A stretch of 56,027 nt of DNA from Candidatus Eremiobacterota bacterium (lineage in GTDB: Bacteria > Vulcanimicrobiota > CADAWZ01 > Ess09-12), in the NCBI GenBank assembly GCA_031082125.1, contig JAVHLM010000015.1:106798-162824 (forward strand), read 5' to 3'. Made by a program: the position numbers and the translations under genes. Position 1 is the stretch's first letter. Every line of letters begins with the position of its first letter. Below the pieces are notes generated by a model. That model worked only from the letters and a program-made list of their open reading frames with translations, did not search any database and was not told the origin of the DNA. Below are positions 25,302-34,192 of the stretch, one piece after another.

Positions 25302-25622
25302 ATGCTTGTGGTGCTTGTGCATGTCCATGTGAAGGAAGAGTCTATCGGGTCATTCAGGGAGGCTTCTCTTGAGAACGCCAGGGCGAGCATCAAGGAGCCG
25401 GGAATTGCCCGGTTTGACGTCATCCAGCAGAAGGACGACCCTTCAAAGTTCATCCTTATAGAGGTGTACAGGACTCCCGACGACCCGGCGAAGCACAAGG
25501 AGACAGCCCATTACAGGAAGTGGAAGGACACCGTCGAGGCGATGATGGCCGGGCCGAGGGCGAGCTCGAAATATGACAACGTGTTCCCCGGAGAGGGCGG
25601 GTGGGATTACCATGAAGTTTGA
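25302..25622 (+). CDS. ABM-fold monooxygenase (quinol monooxygenase-like)
   Basis: A 106-residue protein of the antibiotic biosynthesis monooxygenase superfamily. [10 protein letters not shown] at the N-terminus, [31 protein letters not shown] and [14 protein letters not shown] follow the YgiN/LsrG pattern. Members act as dimers on quinols or small dicarbonyl compounds without a cofactor. The conserved His in TAHYRKW is present. The ATG has an ideal AAAAGGAGG site. Its end overlaps the iron-type dehydrogenase start by 11 bases, so the two are probably coupled and act on the same substrate, as in other ABM-dehydrogenase pairs. Confidence 0.88.
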   Translation: MLVVLVHVHVKEESIGSFREASLENARASIKEPGIARFDVIQQKDDPSKFILIEVYRTPDDPAKHKETAHYRKWKDTVEAMMAGPRASSKYDNVFPGEGGWDYHEV

Positions 25623-26799
25623 GTTTGCCACAGCCACCAGGATAGTCTTCGGGAAGGGGGTGAAGGACGAGCTCGCAAAGCTTTCAGCCTCCTTCGGATC
25701 CCGTGCCTTCGTGGCTTCAGGGATGCCTTCCGCGGTGCGCGATCCCCTGCTGGAAAGCCTTTCATCCCAGCAGATAGGCTGGAGCCTCTTTGAAGTGAAG
25801 AGTGAGCCCACCATGGCCATGGTGAGGGAAGGCACAGAGAAGGCCAGGGCTTTCCGGTGTGATATGGTAATCGGGATAGGCGGAGGGAGCGCCATGGACA
25901 CCGCCAAGGCCATAGGGGCCCTCCTCGCCAATGACGGTGACCTCCTTGATTTTCTTGAAGTGATAGGGAAAGGCATGCCTCTGGAGAACCCGCCTTTTCC
26001 CGTCATTGCCGTTCCCACCACGGCGGGGACAGGAGCCGAGGTGACCTGCAATGCCGTTATGGAATCTCCGGAGCACAGGGTGAAGGTGAGTCTCAGGAGC
26101 GCTCTCATGTTTCCCCGTATCGCCCTTGTGGACCCTCTCCTCACGGTGGGCCTCCCGAAGGAGGTGACGGCAAGCTCGGGCCTTGATGCCCTCACGCAGG
26201 TCATTGAGCCTTTTGTATCCCACAAGGCAAATCCCATGACCGATGCGATCTGCCGTGAAGGCATCGCGAGGGCAGGGAGGTCCCTCAGGCGCGCTTATGA
26301 ATGCGGAACAGACGAGGCAGCCAGGGAGGATATGTCGCTTGTGAGCCTTTTCGGTGGCATGGCCCTTTCAAATGCCAAGCTTGGTGCGGTCCATGGCTTT
26401 GCCGGCCCACTCGGGGGGATGTTCCACGGGAGCCATGGCGCTCTCTGCGCCTCGCTCCTTCCCCATGTGACGGCAGCAAATATAAGAGCCCTCAGGAAGC
26501 GCGGGTCAGGAAGGGAATCACTTTCACGATTTGATGAAATAGGGCGTCTTCTCACAGGCAATGAAAAGGCGGCCTCCAGGGAGGCCGTAGAGTGGCTGGA
26601 AACAGTGTGCGCGGCACTTGAGGTGCCTCCGCTGTCAGCTTTTGGAGTGAAGGAGGAGGATATTCCCCTCGTGGTTGAGAAGGCAAAAGGGGCAAGCAGC
26701 ATGCAGGGAAATTCTGTGAAGCTCGAGGACGGTGAGCTCGCAGAGATCCTGGCGATGGCTCTCGCAGGGAAAAGCTCAGTCCCTCAGGGCAGGAAATAG
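25612..26799 (+). CDS. Iron-type alcohol dehydrogenase family protein
   Basis: A 395-residue group III dehydrogenase. [17 protein letters not shown] binds NAD(P), and [16 protein letters not shown] and [12 protein letters not shown] are family signatures. By spacing, the metal ligands would be Asp192, residue 196, His261 and His275. Residue 196 is Gln ([12 protein letters not shown]) where FucO-type enzymes have His. This Gln variant defines a recognisable subgroup, and the metal may differ or bind more weakly. The substrate is unknown; coupling to the ABM protein suggests an aldehyde or hydroxy-keto compound. The ATG at 25612 lies inside the last codons of the ABM gene; the frame is open upstream but within that gene. 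Confidence 0.88.
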   Translation: MKFEFATATRIVFGKGVKDELAKLSASFGSRAFVASGMPSAVRDPLLESLSSQQIGWSLFEVKSEPTMAMVREGTEKARAFRCDMVIGIGGGSAMDTAKAIGALLANDGDLLDFLEVIGKGMPLENPPFPVIAVPTTAGTGAEVTCNAVMESPEHRVKVSLRSALMFPRIALVDPLLTVGLPKEVTASSGLDALTQVIEPFVSHKANPMTDAICREGIARAGRSLRRAYECGTDEAAREDMSLVSLFGGMALSNAKLGAVHGFAGPLGGMFHGSHGALCASLLPHVTAANIRALRKRGSGRESLSRFDEIGRLLTGNEKAASREAVEWLETVCAALEVPPLSAFGVKEEDIPLVVEKAKGASSMQGNSVKLEDGELAEILAMALAGKSSVPQGRK

Positions 26800-26872
26800 C
26801 ACTCTTACGAGGGAAGGAGGACTCCAGGGGAAAAGAAACATCTGCAACATCAGACCGGAAAGGAGAATTTGC

Positions 26873-28144
26873 ATGTCATCAGTCAAAGAACGACAGAGCG
26901 TGTACCAGAACGTGATCACGCAGTTCAACCATGCTGCTGACCTGATGAAGCTCGATTCCGACATCAGGGCCATACTGTCAAGGACCACCAATGAGGTGAT
27001 TGTGAACTTTCCTGTGAAGATGGATGACGGCAGGATAGAGATGTTCACAGGCTACCGCGTCCAGCATAACAATGCCCTCGGCCCTTACAAGGGAGGGCTC
27101 CGCTTTCATCCCGCCGTCGATATTGACGAGGTGAGGGCCCTTGCCACCTGGATGACCTGGAAGTCCGCCATTGCCAATATCCCTTACGGCGGTGCCAAGG
27201 GGGGCATCCAGCTTGATCCCGCGAAGTATTCCGACCATGAGATTGAGAGGATATCAAGGCGCTTCACCTTTGCTCTCGGCGCGAACATCGGCCCCGAGTA
27301 CGATATCCCGGCTCCTGACGTGAACACCAACGCCCAGATAATGGCATGGATTCTTGACACCTACCTCTCGACCATGCCTCCCCATGAGCGCCAGCGCTGT
27401 GTCCACGTCGTGACGGGGAAGCCCATCGAGTCGGGCGGGAGCCTCGGAAGGGACAAGGCCACCGGCCAGGGTGTTGTATATACCATCGAAGAATGGGCCA
27501 AGGACAGGAAATTTAATCTCAAGCGCGCCACCTATATGGTCCAGGGCTTTGGCAATGTAGGCTCATGGGCTGCCAGGCTCCTCCATCCCCATGGGAGCAG
27601 GCTTATCACCGTCGAGGACCATACAGGCGCCCTCGCCAATCCCAAAGGGATTGACCCTTTCGCCCTCGCGGATCACGTGAAGAAGAAAAGAGGCGTCAAG
27701 GGATTCGCTCATGCCAGTGAGATAAGCCACAAGGAGTTTCTTGCCACAAAGGCCGACATATTCATCCCTGCGGCCCTGGAGAACCAGATAACGAAGGACA
27801 CCGCGCCTCTCCTGAATGTAAAGCTCATCGCCGAAGGGGCCAACGGTCCCACCGATATTGACGGTGATAAAATTCTCCGGCAGAAGAAGATCGATCTTAT
27901 TCCAGATGTTCTCTGCAACGCCGGGGGAGTGATCGTAAGCTACTTTGAGTGGCTCCAGAACAAGAGAAGCGAGATATGGGAGCTTGAAGAGGTTGACGAC
28001 AAGCTCCACAAGAAGATGGTGAGCAGCTACCAGAGGGTCCGTGAAACGTCGCTCCATCACAAGGTGGACTGGAGGACAGCGGCATACATGGTGGCCCTGA
28101 GCAGGCTTGAGAAAACATATAAGGAGCGCGGCATATTCCCGTGA
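26873..28144 (+). CDS. gdhA: Glutamate dehydrogenase
   Basis: A 423-residue Glu/Leu/Phe/Val dehydrogenase of the hexameric small type. It interconverts glutamate with 2-oxoglutarate and ammonia. PYKGGLRFHPAVDIDEVRAL and the catalytic-Lys motif IPYGGAKGGIQLDP lie near residues 77-120. GFGNVGSWAARLL is the Rossmann motif, and IFIPAALENQI and LIAEGANGPT follow. An acidic residue after the second strand (TVEDHTGA) hints at NAD rather than NADP, which is weak evidence. The ATG has an AAAGGAG site; an in-frame extension to 26732 overlaps the previous gene and is unlikely. A strong terminator lies 32 bases after the stop. Confidence 0.95.
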   Translation: MSSVKERQSVYQNVITQFNHAADLMKLDSDIRAILSRTTNEVIVNFPVKMDDGRIEMFTGYRVQHNNALGPYKGGLRFHPAVDIDEVRALATWMTWKSAIANIPYGGAKGGIQLDPAKYSDHEIERISRRFTFALGANIGPEYDIPAPDVNTNAQIMAWILDTYLSTMPPHERQRCVHVVTGKPIESGGSLGRDKATGQGVVYTIEEWAKDRKFNLKRATYMVQGFGNVGSWAARLLHPHGSRLITVEDHTGALANPKGIDPFALADHVKKKRGVKGFAHASEISHKEFLATKADIFIPAALENQITKDTAPLLNVKLIAEGANGPTDIDGDKILRQKKIDLIPDVLCNAGGVIVSYFEWLQNKRSEIWELEEVDDKLHKKMVSSYQRVRETSLHHKVDWRTAAYMVALSRLEKTYKERGIFP

Positions 28145-28176
28145 TATGCAGTCGGGGTCTTTTACGCCAGCCACAA

Positions 28177-28199
28177 GGCCGGGGAGACCCGGCCTTTTT
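28177..28199 (+). terminator. Intrinsic terminator after glutamate dehydrogenase
   Basis: A perfect 7-bp GC stem (ggccggg/cccggcc) with loop gaga is followed by five T, 32 bases past the stop codon. Confidence 0.9.
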
Positions 28200-28217
28200 A
28201 ATCCCCCCTGCGGCGCA

Positions 28218-28246
28218 TTGAAAGAACTTGCAGGATCGGGTATAAT
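28218..28246 (+). promoter_or_regulatory. Near-consensus sigma-70 promoter
   Basis: TTGAAA (28218-28223), 17 bases, TATAAT (28241-28246), about 49 bases before the phosphotransferase ATG and just after the preceding terminator. Confidence 0.8.
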
Positions 28247-28294
28247 AGGGATACTGATTCTGCAACCAGGAAAATTCAGATACAGGTTATTGCT

Positions 28295-29305
28295 ATGAAC
28301 GGCGAATACTGCGGCAGGCTCTCAAGGCTTGACCCCCTCTATTACTGTCTTGACGAGGATGTAATGCCTCTTCTCGGGGTGGCTCCCGGAGGCAATGAAT
28401 ATCATGTCTTCAAGGCCAACAGCTCAAAGGACGTTTATCTTTACGAATGCGAAGGCGGCCCTGCCGTGGTGGGCAAGTTTTATTCACGGTCTCACGAGGG
28501 GTATAATGATCATGCAGGGCGCTGTGCCCTCCACGAGTTCCACAACCTGAGCCTCCTCAGGAGCTATGGGCTCCATGACTATCCTCACTATGTCGCGAGG
28601 CCCCTTGCTTTCAACGCATCCTGCAACAATGTCCTTTTTGAGGAGTTCTGCAAGGGCGAGCCCCTCTCAGCCTTTATCGACAGGGCCCTTTATGACGGTG
28701 ACGAAGGCGGGCTTTATGAATGCCTCACAGCCCTTGGCTTTTTCCTGGCCACGCTTCACAACAGGACTGCCAACGGCCACCCGGTGTACTTCCGCCAGGA
28801 ATGCTCCTACATGGGGAAGCTTATGGAGCAGCTTCAAGAAAAATCCTTGATAGGGTATGAAGAAGCGGAGGATTTCATGTTCTTCTGCGGGAGGTGGCAT
28901 GACCGCCCCGAGATGTGGGAAGACCGCCAGGTCCTTATCCATGGTGATGCCACGCCCTCCAATTTCATATTCAGCGGCGGCATCTCGGTAACGGCCATCG
29001 ATCTTGAGCGCCTGAAGCGCGCCGACAGGGCCCATGACCTCGGCAGGATTGCCGGCGAATTGAAGCACATGTTCCTCATGGCAAGGGGAGAGGGACAGAG
29101 CGCCGAGCCTTTCATCGGCCACCTTCTCGGTGCTTATTCATCGCATTTCCCCGACAGGGTGAGGGCCTTTTTCTCAATCACTGCGAGGATTCCTTTCTAC
29201 ATGGCAGAGACGCTTCTGAGGATCGCCAGGAATGACTGGTGTGAGAAAGAGCACCGCCTGCGGCTCATAGCGGAGGCCTTCCACACCCTCAGGAGCGGCG
29301 AATGA
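28295..29305 (+). CDS. Aminoglycoside/choline-kinase-fold phosphotransferase
   Basis: A 336-residue soluble protein with the APH kinase-like fold. The catalytic loop LIHGDATPSNFIF (HGDxxxxN) lies near residue 213, followed by VTAIDLERLKRADRAHDLGRI, where DLE takes the place of the metal-binding DFD/DFG. The N-lobe is longer than in APH enzymes and the ATP Lys is probably in AVVGKFYSR. The family phosphorylates small hydroxylated compounds (choline, homoserine, sugars, aminoglycosides). The substrate is not predictable. A HAD hydrolase overlaps its stop by four bases, a kinase-phosphatase pairing that suggests one shared metabolite. A strong promoter lies upstream; the ribosome site is weak. 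Confidence 0.82.
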   Translation: MNGEYCGRLSRLDPLYYCLDEDVMPLLGVAPGGNEYHVFKANSSKDVYLYECEGGPAVVGKFYSRSHEGYNDHAGRCALHEFHNLSLLRSYGLHDYPHYVARPLAFNASCNNVLFEEFCKGEPLSAFIDRALYDGDEGGLYECLTALGFFLATLHNRTANGHPVYFRQECSYMGKLMEQLQEKSLIGYEEAEDFMFFCGRWHDRPEMWEDRQVLIHGDATPSNFIFSGGISVTAIDLERLKRADRAHDLGRIAGELKHMFLMARGEGQSAEPFIGHLLGAYSSHFPDRVRAFFSITARIPFYMAETLLRIARNDWCEKEHRLRLIAEAFHTLRSGE

Positions 29306-30060
29306 CTCTCAAGGCCATACTCTTCGACGTCAATGGAACCCTGGTGGACGTCCTTACCGATGAGGGCATGGAGGAGATCTACAGGGCCATCGGCCACTTT
29401 CTCTCCTATTACGGCATCAGGCTCCACAGGCACGAGGTCAGGTCCCTCTACTTCTCCATAATGGATGAGCAGCGGCATGCCGGTGGTGAGCAATACCCTG
29501 AATTTGACGCCGTTGCCATATTCAGGGAAATCATCAGCCGCTATGAGACTAAGCGCATCAAGTGCCTCACCGCCAGAGAGCATAAATACATGGCTCTTTT
29601 CCTCGCTCAGCTCTACAGGGGGATTTCCCGTAAGCGCCTGGAGCTTTACCCCGGGGTGAAAGAGGTGCTGGAAAGCCTGAAGGAGAGATATCCCCTCGCC
29701 GTGGTCACCGACGCACAGAGCGCCTACGCAGTTCCCGAGATGGAGCTGGCAGGGATCGGCGGCTATTTTTCCCCGGTGATCATCTCGGGCGACTACGGGT
29801 ACCGAAAGCCGGACCCGAGGCTTTTCCAGCATGCCCTGTCGGCTCTCAAGGTGAAGGGCGGTGAGGCGCTGTTCGTGGGAAATGACATATACAGAGATAT
29901 TTACGGCGCACGGCAGGCTGAGATGAAAACAGTGCTCTTCATGACCGACCATGGCGACAAGGAGAGGGAGGGCACGGAGCCGGATTTCGTGGTAAGGGAT
30001 TTCAGGGAGCTTCTCGAGGCCGTCGAAATACTGGAAAGGGGGCAGGGGGATTGGAAATGA
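29302..30060 (+). CDS. HAD-superfamily hydrolase with altered motif I
   Basis: A 252-residue HAD protein with a helical cap (about 15-100). Motif I is FDVNGTL: the nucleophile Asp9 is present, but the usual acid/base Asp two residues later is Asn11. Motif II is VVTDAQS, motif III the Lys in YGYRKPDPRLF, and motif IV VGNDIYRDI. The D-to-N change, like the Tyr of haloacid dehalogenases, may mean a different chemistry or slow phosphatase activity. The gene overlaps the APH-fold gene (ATGA). The stop TGA lies inside the first unit of an 18-bp tandem repeat that supplies start codons to the next gene. Confidence 0.87.
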   Translation: MTLKAILFDVNGTLVDVLTDEGMEEIYRAIGHFLSYYGIRLHRHEVRSLYFSIMDEQRHAGGEQYPEFDAVAIFREIISRYETKRIKCLTAREHKYMALFLAQLYRGISRKRLELYPGVKEVLESLKERYPLAVVTDAQSAYAVPEMELAGIGGYFSPVIISGDYGYRKPDPRLFQHALSALKVKGGEALFVGNDIYRDIYGARQAEMKTVLFMTDHGDKEREGTEPDFVVRDFRELLEAVEILERGQGDWK

Positions 30061-30100
30061 GATCAGGATTGGAAATGAGATCAGGATTGGAAATGAGATC
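30049..30100 (+). repeat. 18-bp tandem repeat, three copies, across a gene junction
   Basis: Unit gattggaaatgagatcag at 30049-30066 and 30067-30084, and a partial third copy of 16 bases at 30085-30100. Each unit holds an in-frame ATG (30057, 30075, 30093). The first unit also contains the HAD stop TGA overlapping its ATG. Confidence 0.95.
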
Positions 30101-31088
30101 TATCCGCCGTGCAGCATTTTTTGGAGGTGCAGCCTTGATCATGGTCATTATGCTGTTGCATTCATTACCCGGCGCGTGGAGTGTTGAAGGGAGCGAGCGT
30201 CGCTTCATCATAAGAAAGTCTGCCGTTGCGCACTGCAAGAGGGGCCCGGCGCGCTGTGCGAAATGCGCTGCCGCCCAGGAAAGGAGATACTGCCTCCTGG
30301 AGCTTCTTCCACCCGGTGAAGCCCAGCGGCGCGTCATCGAGGTAGTGATTGACGGGAAAAAGCAGTTCTGCGAATATGAAACCACCAGGATCTTTTCCTC
30401 TCTTCCCGAGGCGCAGGCATACGCGGCACAGCATGGCATCACCGATGTGAAGTGGGAGGATGAAGACCTGGTGAGTGTGAAGCACCAGGATGATCCCTGC
30501 CTCAGTGCCATAGCCGCTGCCCTCCCCGCGGGCTGGAAGCTCTGGATTGACGAGGACCGCCTTATGGTAGAGCGGAGCGACCCCGTGTGGGTCCTTGCGG
30601 GAAACAGGATCAATGCGCCTGCGGAAAAACCGGAAGAAAGGGAGGCGCGCATCAGGAAATATGGGAAAAAAGCGCTCTGTGGCTTCATTTTCAGGCTTGA
30701 GCCCCGCTGGAGCGCTGAGAAGCTGAAAAGCATCACCGCGCAGAATGACAAAATCAAGGAAGCCCTGAAAGCTCTCCCTGAGAAATACGGCATCATAAAG
30801 CTCTATGATGCCGCCCTAAGCAGGAAGGGCGAGCCGGTCTACGCCGGGAAGACTGAAGAGGAGAAAAAGCTCGTGGCTTCCTTTATTAAGGAGCAAAGCA
30901 CTCTTTCGGCGGCGCAGCAGAAGCTCCCCGATTATGAAACCCGCTGGTACAGTCTCTTCCTGGAATCAGAGGAGGGGCAGGATGACGGCTTTCACCAGGT
31001 TTTTCCCGGCGCGGCCCCGGTGGAGCTCGGGAAAGTCCAGGAGCTTTTTATCAAGCATGCGGAAAGAGGGGCAAGACAGGGAGAATAA
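30093..31088 (+). CDS. Secreted hypothetical protein with Cys-rich N-terminus
   Basis: A 331-residue protein. The form starting at ATG 30093 gives a normal signal peptide (RSIRRAAFFGG then a hydrophobic core, cleavage near AWS). Starts at 30075 or 30057 would add one or two copies of the hexapeptide encoded by the tandem repeat. The mature N-terminus has a Cys cluster (HCKRGPARCAKC, then RRYC), perhaps a small metal or disulfide knot. The rest is Lys/Glu-rich and helical, with a last segment ending in GARQGE. I do not recognise a family. It follows the HAD gene without a gap and precedes another small secreted unknown. Confidence 0.7.
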   Translation: MRSIRRAAFFGGAALIMVIMLLHSLPGAWSVEGSERRFIIRKSAVAHCKRGPARCAKCAAAQERRYCLLELLPPGEAQRRVIEVVIDGKKQFCEYETTRIFSSLPEAQAYAAQHGITDVKWEDEDLVSVKHQDDPCLSAIAAALPAGWKLWIDEDRLMVERSDPVWVLAGNRINAPAEKPEEREARIRKYGKKALCGFIFRLEPRWSAEKLKSITAQNDKIKEALKALPEKYGIIKLYDAALSRKGEPVYAGKTEEEKKLVASFIKEQSTLSAAQQKLPDYETRWYSLFLESEEGQDDGFHQVFPGAAPVELGKVQELFIKHAERGARQGE

Positions 31089-31118
31089 TACCCAGGGTTT
31101 ATAAAGAAGGAGGTTTCC

Positions 31119-31499
31119 ATGAAAAAGATTCTTTTACTGCTGTCGGTCATTATGGTGATTTTTCTCGCAGGTGCGGCATCTGGCCAGGACAAGTTCTACG
31201 ATTTCCGCATGGGGCCTTACCCCGTTGATGGCGGGAACACGCTGGAGTTCAGCTTCCCCTCTGAGACCATGGATACCCTTTACTGCTTCAACCTCAAGGA
31301 GTGGAAAGGAACGCGCCCCGCAAAGTGCAGGCTCACCGTCAAGCTTTACAACAGGAGCAAGGTGCTGATGGCCACGGGGGAGAGCGTCTCCATCACCAGC
31401 GCCTATCCTTCCTTCGGCTCAATAGCCTTCAGGGGCATCACGAGGGAACTGGCGAAAGACGTGGCGTATTTCACCTATGCCGTGGCGGAGAGCCAGTAA
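31119..31499 (+). CDS. Small secreted hypothetical protein
   Basis: A 126-residue protein with a signal peptide (cleavage near GAASGQ), leaving about 105 residues of mostly beta structure (KCRLTVKLYNRSKVLM, GESVSI, AYFTYAVAES). One Cys pair (YCF and AKCR) could form a disulfide. No family is recognised; an immunoglobulin-like or jelly-roll fold is possible. The ATG has a strong AAGGAGG site. It is probably co-transcribed with the preceding secreted protein, 30 bases upstream. Confidence 0.75.
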   Translation: MKKILLLLSVIMVIFLAGAASGQDKFYDFRMGPYPVDGGNTLEFSFPSETMDTLYCFNLKEWKGTRPAKCRLTVKLYNRSKVLMATGESVSITSAYPSFGSIAFRGITRELAKDVAYFTYAVAESQ

Positions 31500-31561
31500 G
31501 GTGGCTTTGGCTGCCTGCGGCATGGTATAATAAGCATAAGACCAAACCGGGAGGGTAGGCT

Positions 31562-33184
31562 ATGGGCAGAGGGAAAATTCTCATTATTTCCCTCTGCCTT
31601 TTTATTCTTTCATACACAAGCCCGGCATTCCCTGACACGACATGGAGTGAGTGGCCTTATACGGACACCGTGCTCTACAAGGGCAATTTCGCCGCAAAGA
31701 CACAGATCTCCGGCGGCACTGCCACCATTGACGGCACTTCGACGGCACTTCGCGCCCTCGGGCTGAATCTGATTGTATTCGCGGATATGGGATCGGGTCA
31801 TAACCTGCGCACGTGGCTTCTTACCAAGGGGGAGGCCTACTATGTGAGTGATAAGACCTTCGCTCTATTTCCCGGCTTCACGTGGACGGGCAACGCCGAT
31901 GAGCCCTCCGTGGCGGTTCTCAGCACCAAGGGAATCTGCTCGAGCACAGACAACGAGCAGCCTCCCTTCATGGGGAAATCCTTCGTGACCAATGAAGAGC
32001 CTTACGCTTATCTTGCCGCCGTGGGAGACGGAAACCACCTTGGCGGCGGAACTCCTGATGACGCTGACCATGGCATAGTCGATGACCTGGCATATTTCAA
32101 AGAAAAGCTGGACGGCTACCTGCAGAGTAATCCGGGCACCAGCAATATCGTTGCCATGGCATTTCTTGTCGGTCTCATGGACGGCATTTTCGCGGCAAGC
32201 GACAAAGACGGCATGTCCTTCAAGAACAAGCTGCCCTACGAGATCCATCCTTATTGGACACCGCAGGTGAAAACGCTCAATGGCTTCAATTCCTGGCTTA
32301 AAGGCAGCAGCGGGCAGGGCGGTCTCTGCTTTTTTACCATGCCATGGCCCGCCGGCGCCACGGCGGAGTATTTCAGGCAGAAATATGACGCCAGCTCAGG
32401 CCTCAGGGATATGATGGCCGGCTGTGATGTCACATCTATTGACGGCACCGGGAGGCTCTCAGTCTCGGAGGGCACCTACAGGAACGTGCTTGCGGGGATG
32501 TGGAGGGTATTCCCCGTATTTGGATTCCACACCGCGAGCACTTCCGGGAATGTAGCAGCCTATATGGGAATGTGGCTTGAGAAGGATTACATGGACGCCA
32601 TCCCCACGCCGCGGCGAGAGTTCTATGAGACCATCGATGCCCTGGCAGCCCTCCTGGAGCACTTGAGGACTTCCAGGCGCGTCTACATAAGCTCTTTTAT
32701 CGTTTCCGGCCAGCAGAGCTCCCTGAAGCTCCAGCTCAAGGATTATTCCTCCGGCTCCGTCATTGCCACGATGGGAGAGAGCAGGGATCTGCAGGGGCCC
32801 GTGAAAGCCGAGCTCACCGTAGACTACAGTGCCAATACTCCCAAGGACAATCTCTACCTGGACGGCGCCTCTTTCGTGGTGGTCTATGAATATGCCCCGG
32901 GGCAGCTCGCGGCAAAGGAGGTCTCATGCACGGGGCTCCACTCGCCCATGAGAAATTATTTTTTCGACCGCCACAGGGACAAGGAGGTCAAGAACAGGAC
33001 CTTTTTCCGCATCTTCGATGATATATCCCGCTACCGCTGTATATACGGAAAGGCCGTTTACCATCGGCCCGATATCACGGGCCTTCAAAATGCGAGGGAT
33101 TTATACGAGGTGAAAAAGCGGGTGGGCGTCTCGAATACCTATACGGCCTTCACGGCGCCCATATGGATGAAGACTTACCCGTAG
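31562..33184 (+). CDS. Secreted protein with remote resemblance to PHP phosphoesterases
   Basis: A 540-residue protein with a signal peptide (cleavage near TSPAFP-DT). The segment RALGLNLIVFADMGSG, then GFTWTGNADEPSVAVLST, loosely follows the order seen in PHP-domain proteins (a GLDFIAITDH-like strand, then an FPGxEW-like strand), but the metal-binding His residues are missing, so catalysis by that route is unlikely. Residues about 370-470 form a beta-rich C-terminal part. An 11-base tandem duplication (gacggcacttc) near 31730 makes a DGTSTAL stretch. A TATAAT and a GGAGGG site precede the ATG. Its stop is two bases from the convergent prepilin-like stop. Confidence 0.65.
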   Translation: MGRGKILIISLCLFILSYTSPAFPDTTWSEWPYTDTVLYKGNFAAKTQISGGTATIDGTSTALRALGLNLIVFADMGSGHNLRTWLLTKGEAYYVSDKTFALFPGFTWTGNADEPSVAVLSTKGICSSTDNEQPPFMGKSFVTNEEPYAYLAAVGDGNHLGGGTPDDADHGIVDDLAYFKEKLDGYLQSNPGTSNIVAMAFLVGLMDGIFAASDKDGMSFKNKLPYEIHPYWTPQVKTLNGFNSWLKGSSGQGGLCFFTMPWPAGATAEYFRQKYDASSGLRDMMAGCDVTSIDGTGRLSVSEGTYRNVLAGMWRVFPVFGFHTASTSGNVAAYMGMWLEKDYMDAIPTPRREFYETIDALAALLEHLRTSRRVYISSFIVSGQQSSLKLQLKDYSSGSVIATMGESRDLQGPVKAELTVDYSANTPKDNLYLDGASFVVVYEYAPGQLAAKEVSCTGLHSPMRNYFFDRHRDKEVKNRTFFRIFDDISRYRCIYGKAVYHRPDITGLQNARDLYEVKKRVGVSNTYTAFTAPIWMKTYP

Positions 33185-33186
33185 CC

Positions 33187-33801
33187 TTACTGCCTCATGC
33201 GCACTTTTGACCAGAGATACATACCCGAGCCCTGGTAGCCGGGGGCGTCCAGAGATTTCATAGCGAACCGAACCGTGTGGGGCGAGAGGGGATTCAGGGC
33301 AGGATTGGTTATGATGGAGGGATCCTGGGGCTGCACCCTGTCTTCCCAGGTAAAGGTGAGGAGCTCAATTTTTTTCCCAATATCCTTGCTTTCCAGCGCT
33401 ACCCAGGTCTCGGGGAGCTCGGCATTGAATGTTGAATAATCATAGAGCGATCTCACGACGGACTGCCTTGCCATGTCATGGGAGTATGATACCGCGTATA
33501 TCATGCCGTTCTGAACGATTCTGAGGGTAAGTACGCTTGTAGTGAGCGGGGTTTCATTCATGGATATAAGGGAGGGCCTCGGAACGACAATCTCCTCTCC
33601 CCCCCTTATATCCTTGGTGAGGGCATACGATACAATCCTTACCTGCGTGAGGAGGTACAGGCGCTCATCGCTCCCCCTGAAAGTGCGCAGGGCCCTGGTG
33701 ACAAGGGTGTAGCAGGCGCCCATGAAAAGGAGAAGAAGCAGGCAGGCAATCAGCACCTCTGCGAGGCTCACTCCCCGGGGCCGTCTAAAAGTTGTTCTCA
33801 A
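33187..33801 (-). CDS. Type IV prepilin-like protein (PilW/GspJ type)
   Basis: A 204-residue protein. The leader RRPRG is followed by VSLAEVLIACLLLLLFMG, a class III prepilin signal with Gly before the cut and Glu at position +5. The rest is a beta-rich pseudopilin head, long for a minor pilin and comparable to PilW/GspJ. It would be cleaved by a prepilin peptidase and sit at the tip of a type IV pilus or type II secretion pseudopilus. The start is TTG with a GGGAGG site six bases upstream. It is the third gene of a three-prepilin operon, overlapping the previous gene by 17 bases. Confidence 0.82.
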   Translation of the reverse strand: MRTTFRRPRGVSLAEVLIACLLLLLFMGACYTLVTRALRTFRGSDERLYLLTQVRIVSYALTKDIRGGEEIVVPRPSLISMNETPLTTSVLTLRIVQNGMIYAVSYSHDMARQSVVRSLYDYSTFNAELPETWVALESKDIGKKIELLTFTWEDRVQPQDPSIITNPALNPLSPHTVRFAMKSLDAPGYQGSGMYLWSKVRMRQ

Positions 33802-34192
33802 TGTTGCCTCCCGCCCCTTTCAAGGCATCGTAGCGCATGATGGTCACCGATCCTCCATCCCTCATTTTTGAGACCTCTACGGAAATCTGGATAAGAGAAG
33901 GCTTGTTCTGAAAGGCTGTTTTCGTGACCCTGAAGAAAAGCGAAGGGTATTCGGTAAAGGAGCTTTCCTCGACAGGTGCCACGTGGGCGGGGAGCAACAG
34001 GACCTCCTCGAGCTTGGCCTGCCCGAGAAAGATAGCTGCGGTGAGGTCCTTCGTGCGGCTTATCTCCTGCATCCCCAGCGGGAAGAGGTACATGATGGCG
34101 ATAATGCCGATGGTGAATATCACCATGGCAATGAGCACCTCGGTAAGGCTGAATCCCCTCCCTGAGGAGCGCTTAATTATTCCACGCGCCAT
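33785..34192 (-). CDS. Type IV prepilin-like protein (PilV/GspI type)
   Basis: A 135-residue protein with a textbook prepilin start: GRG followed by FSLTEVLIAMVIFTIGIIAI, Glu at +5. The small C-terminal head is beta-rich and the length fits PilV/GspI minor pilins. It overlaps the upstream PilX-like gene by 16 bases and the downstream PilW-like gene by 17, so the three are translated together. No pilus motor, secretin or prepilin peptidase gene is in the window, so the machine they serve is encoded elsewhere. Confidence 0.87.
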   Translation of the reverse strand: MARGIIKRSSGRGFSLTEVLIAMVIFTIGIIAIMYLFPLGMQEISRTKDLTAAIFLGQAKLEEVLLLPAHVAPVEESSFTEYPSLFFRVTKTAFQNKPSLIQISVEVSKMRDGGSVTIMRYDALKGAGGNIENNF

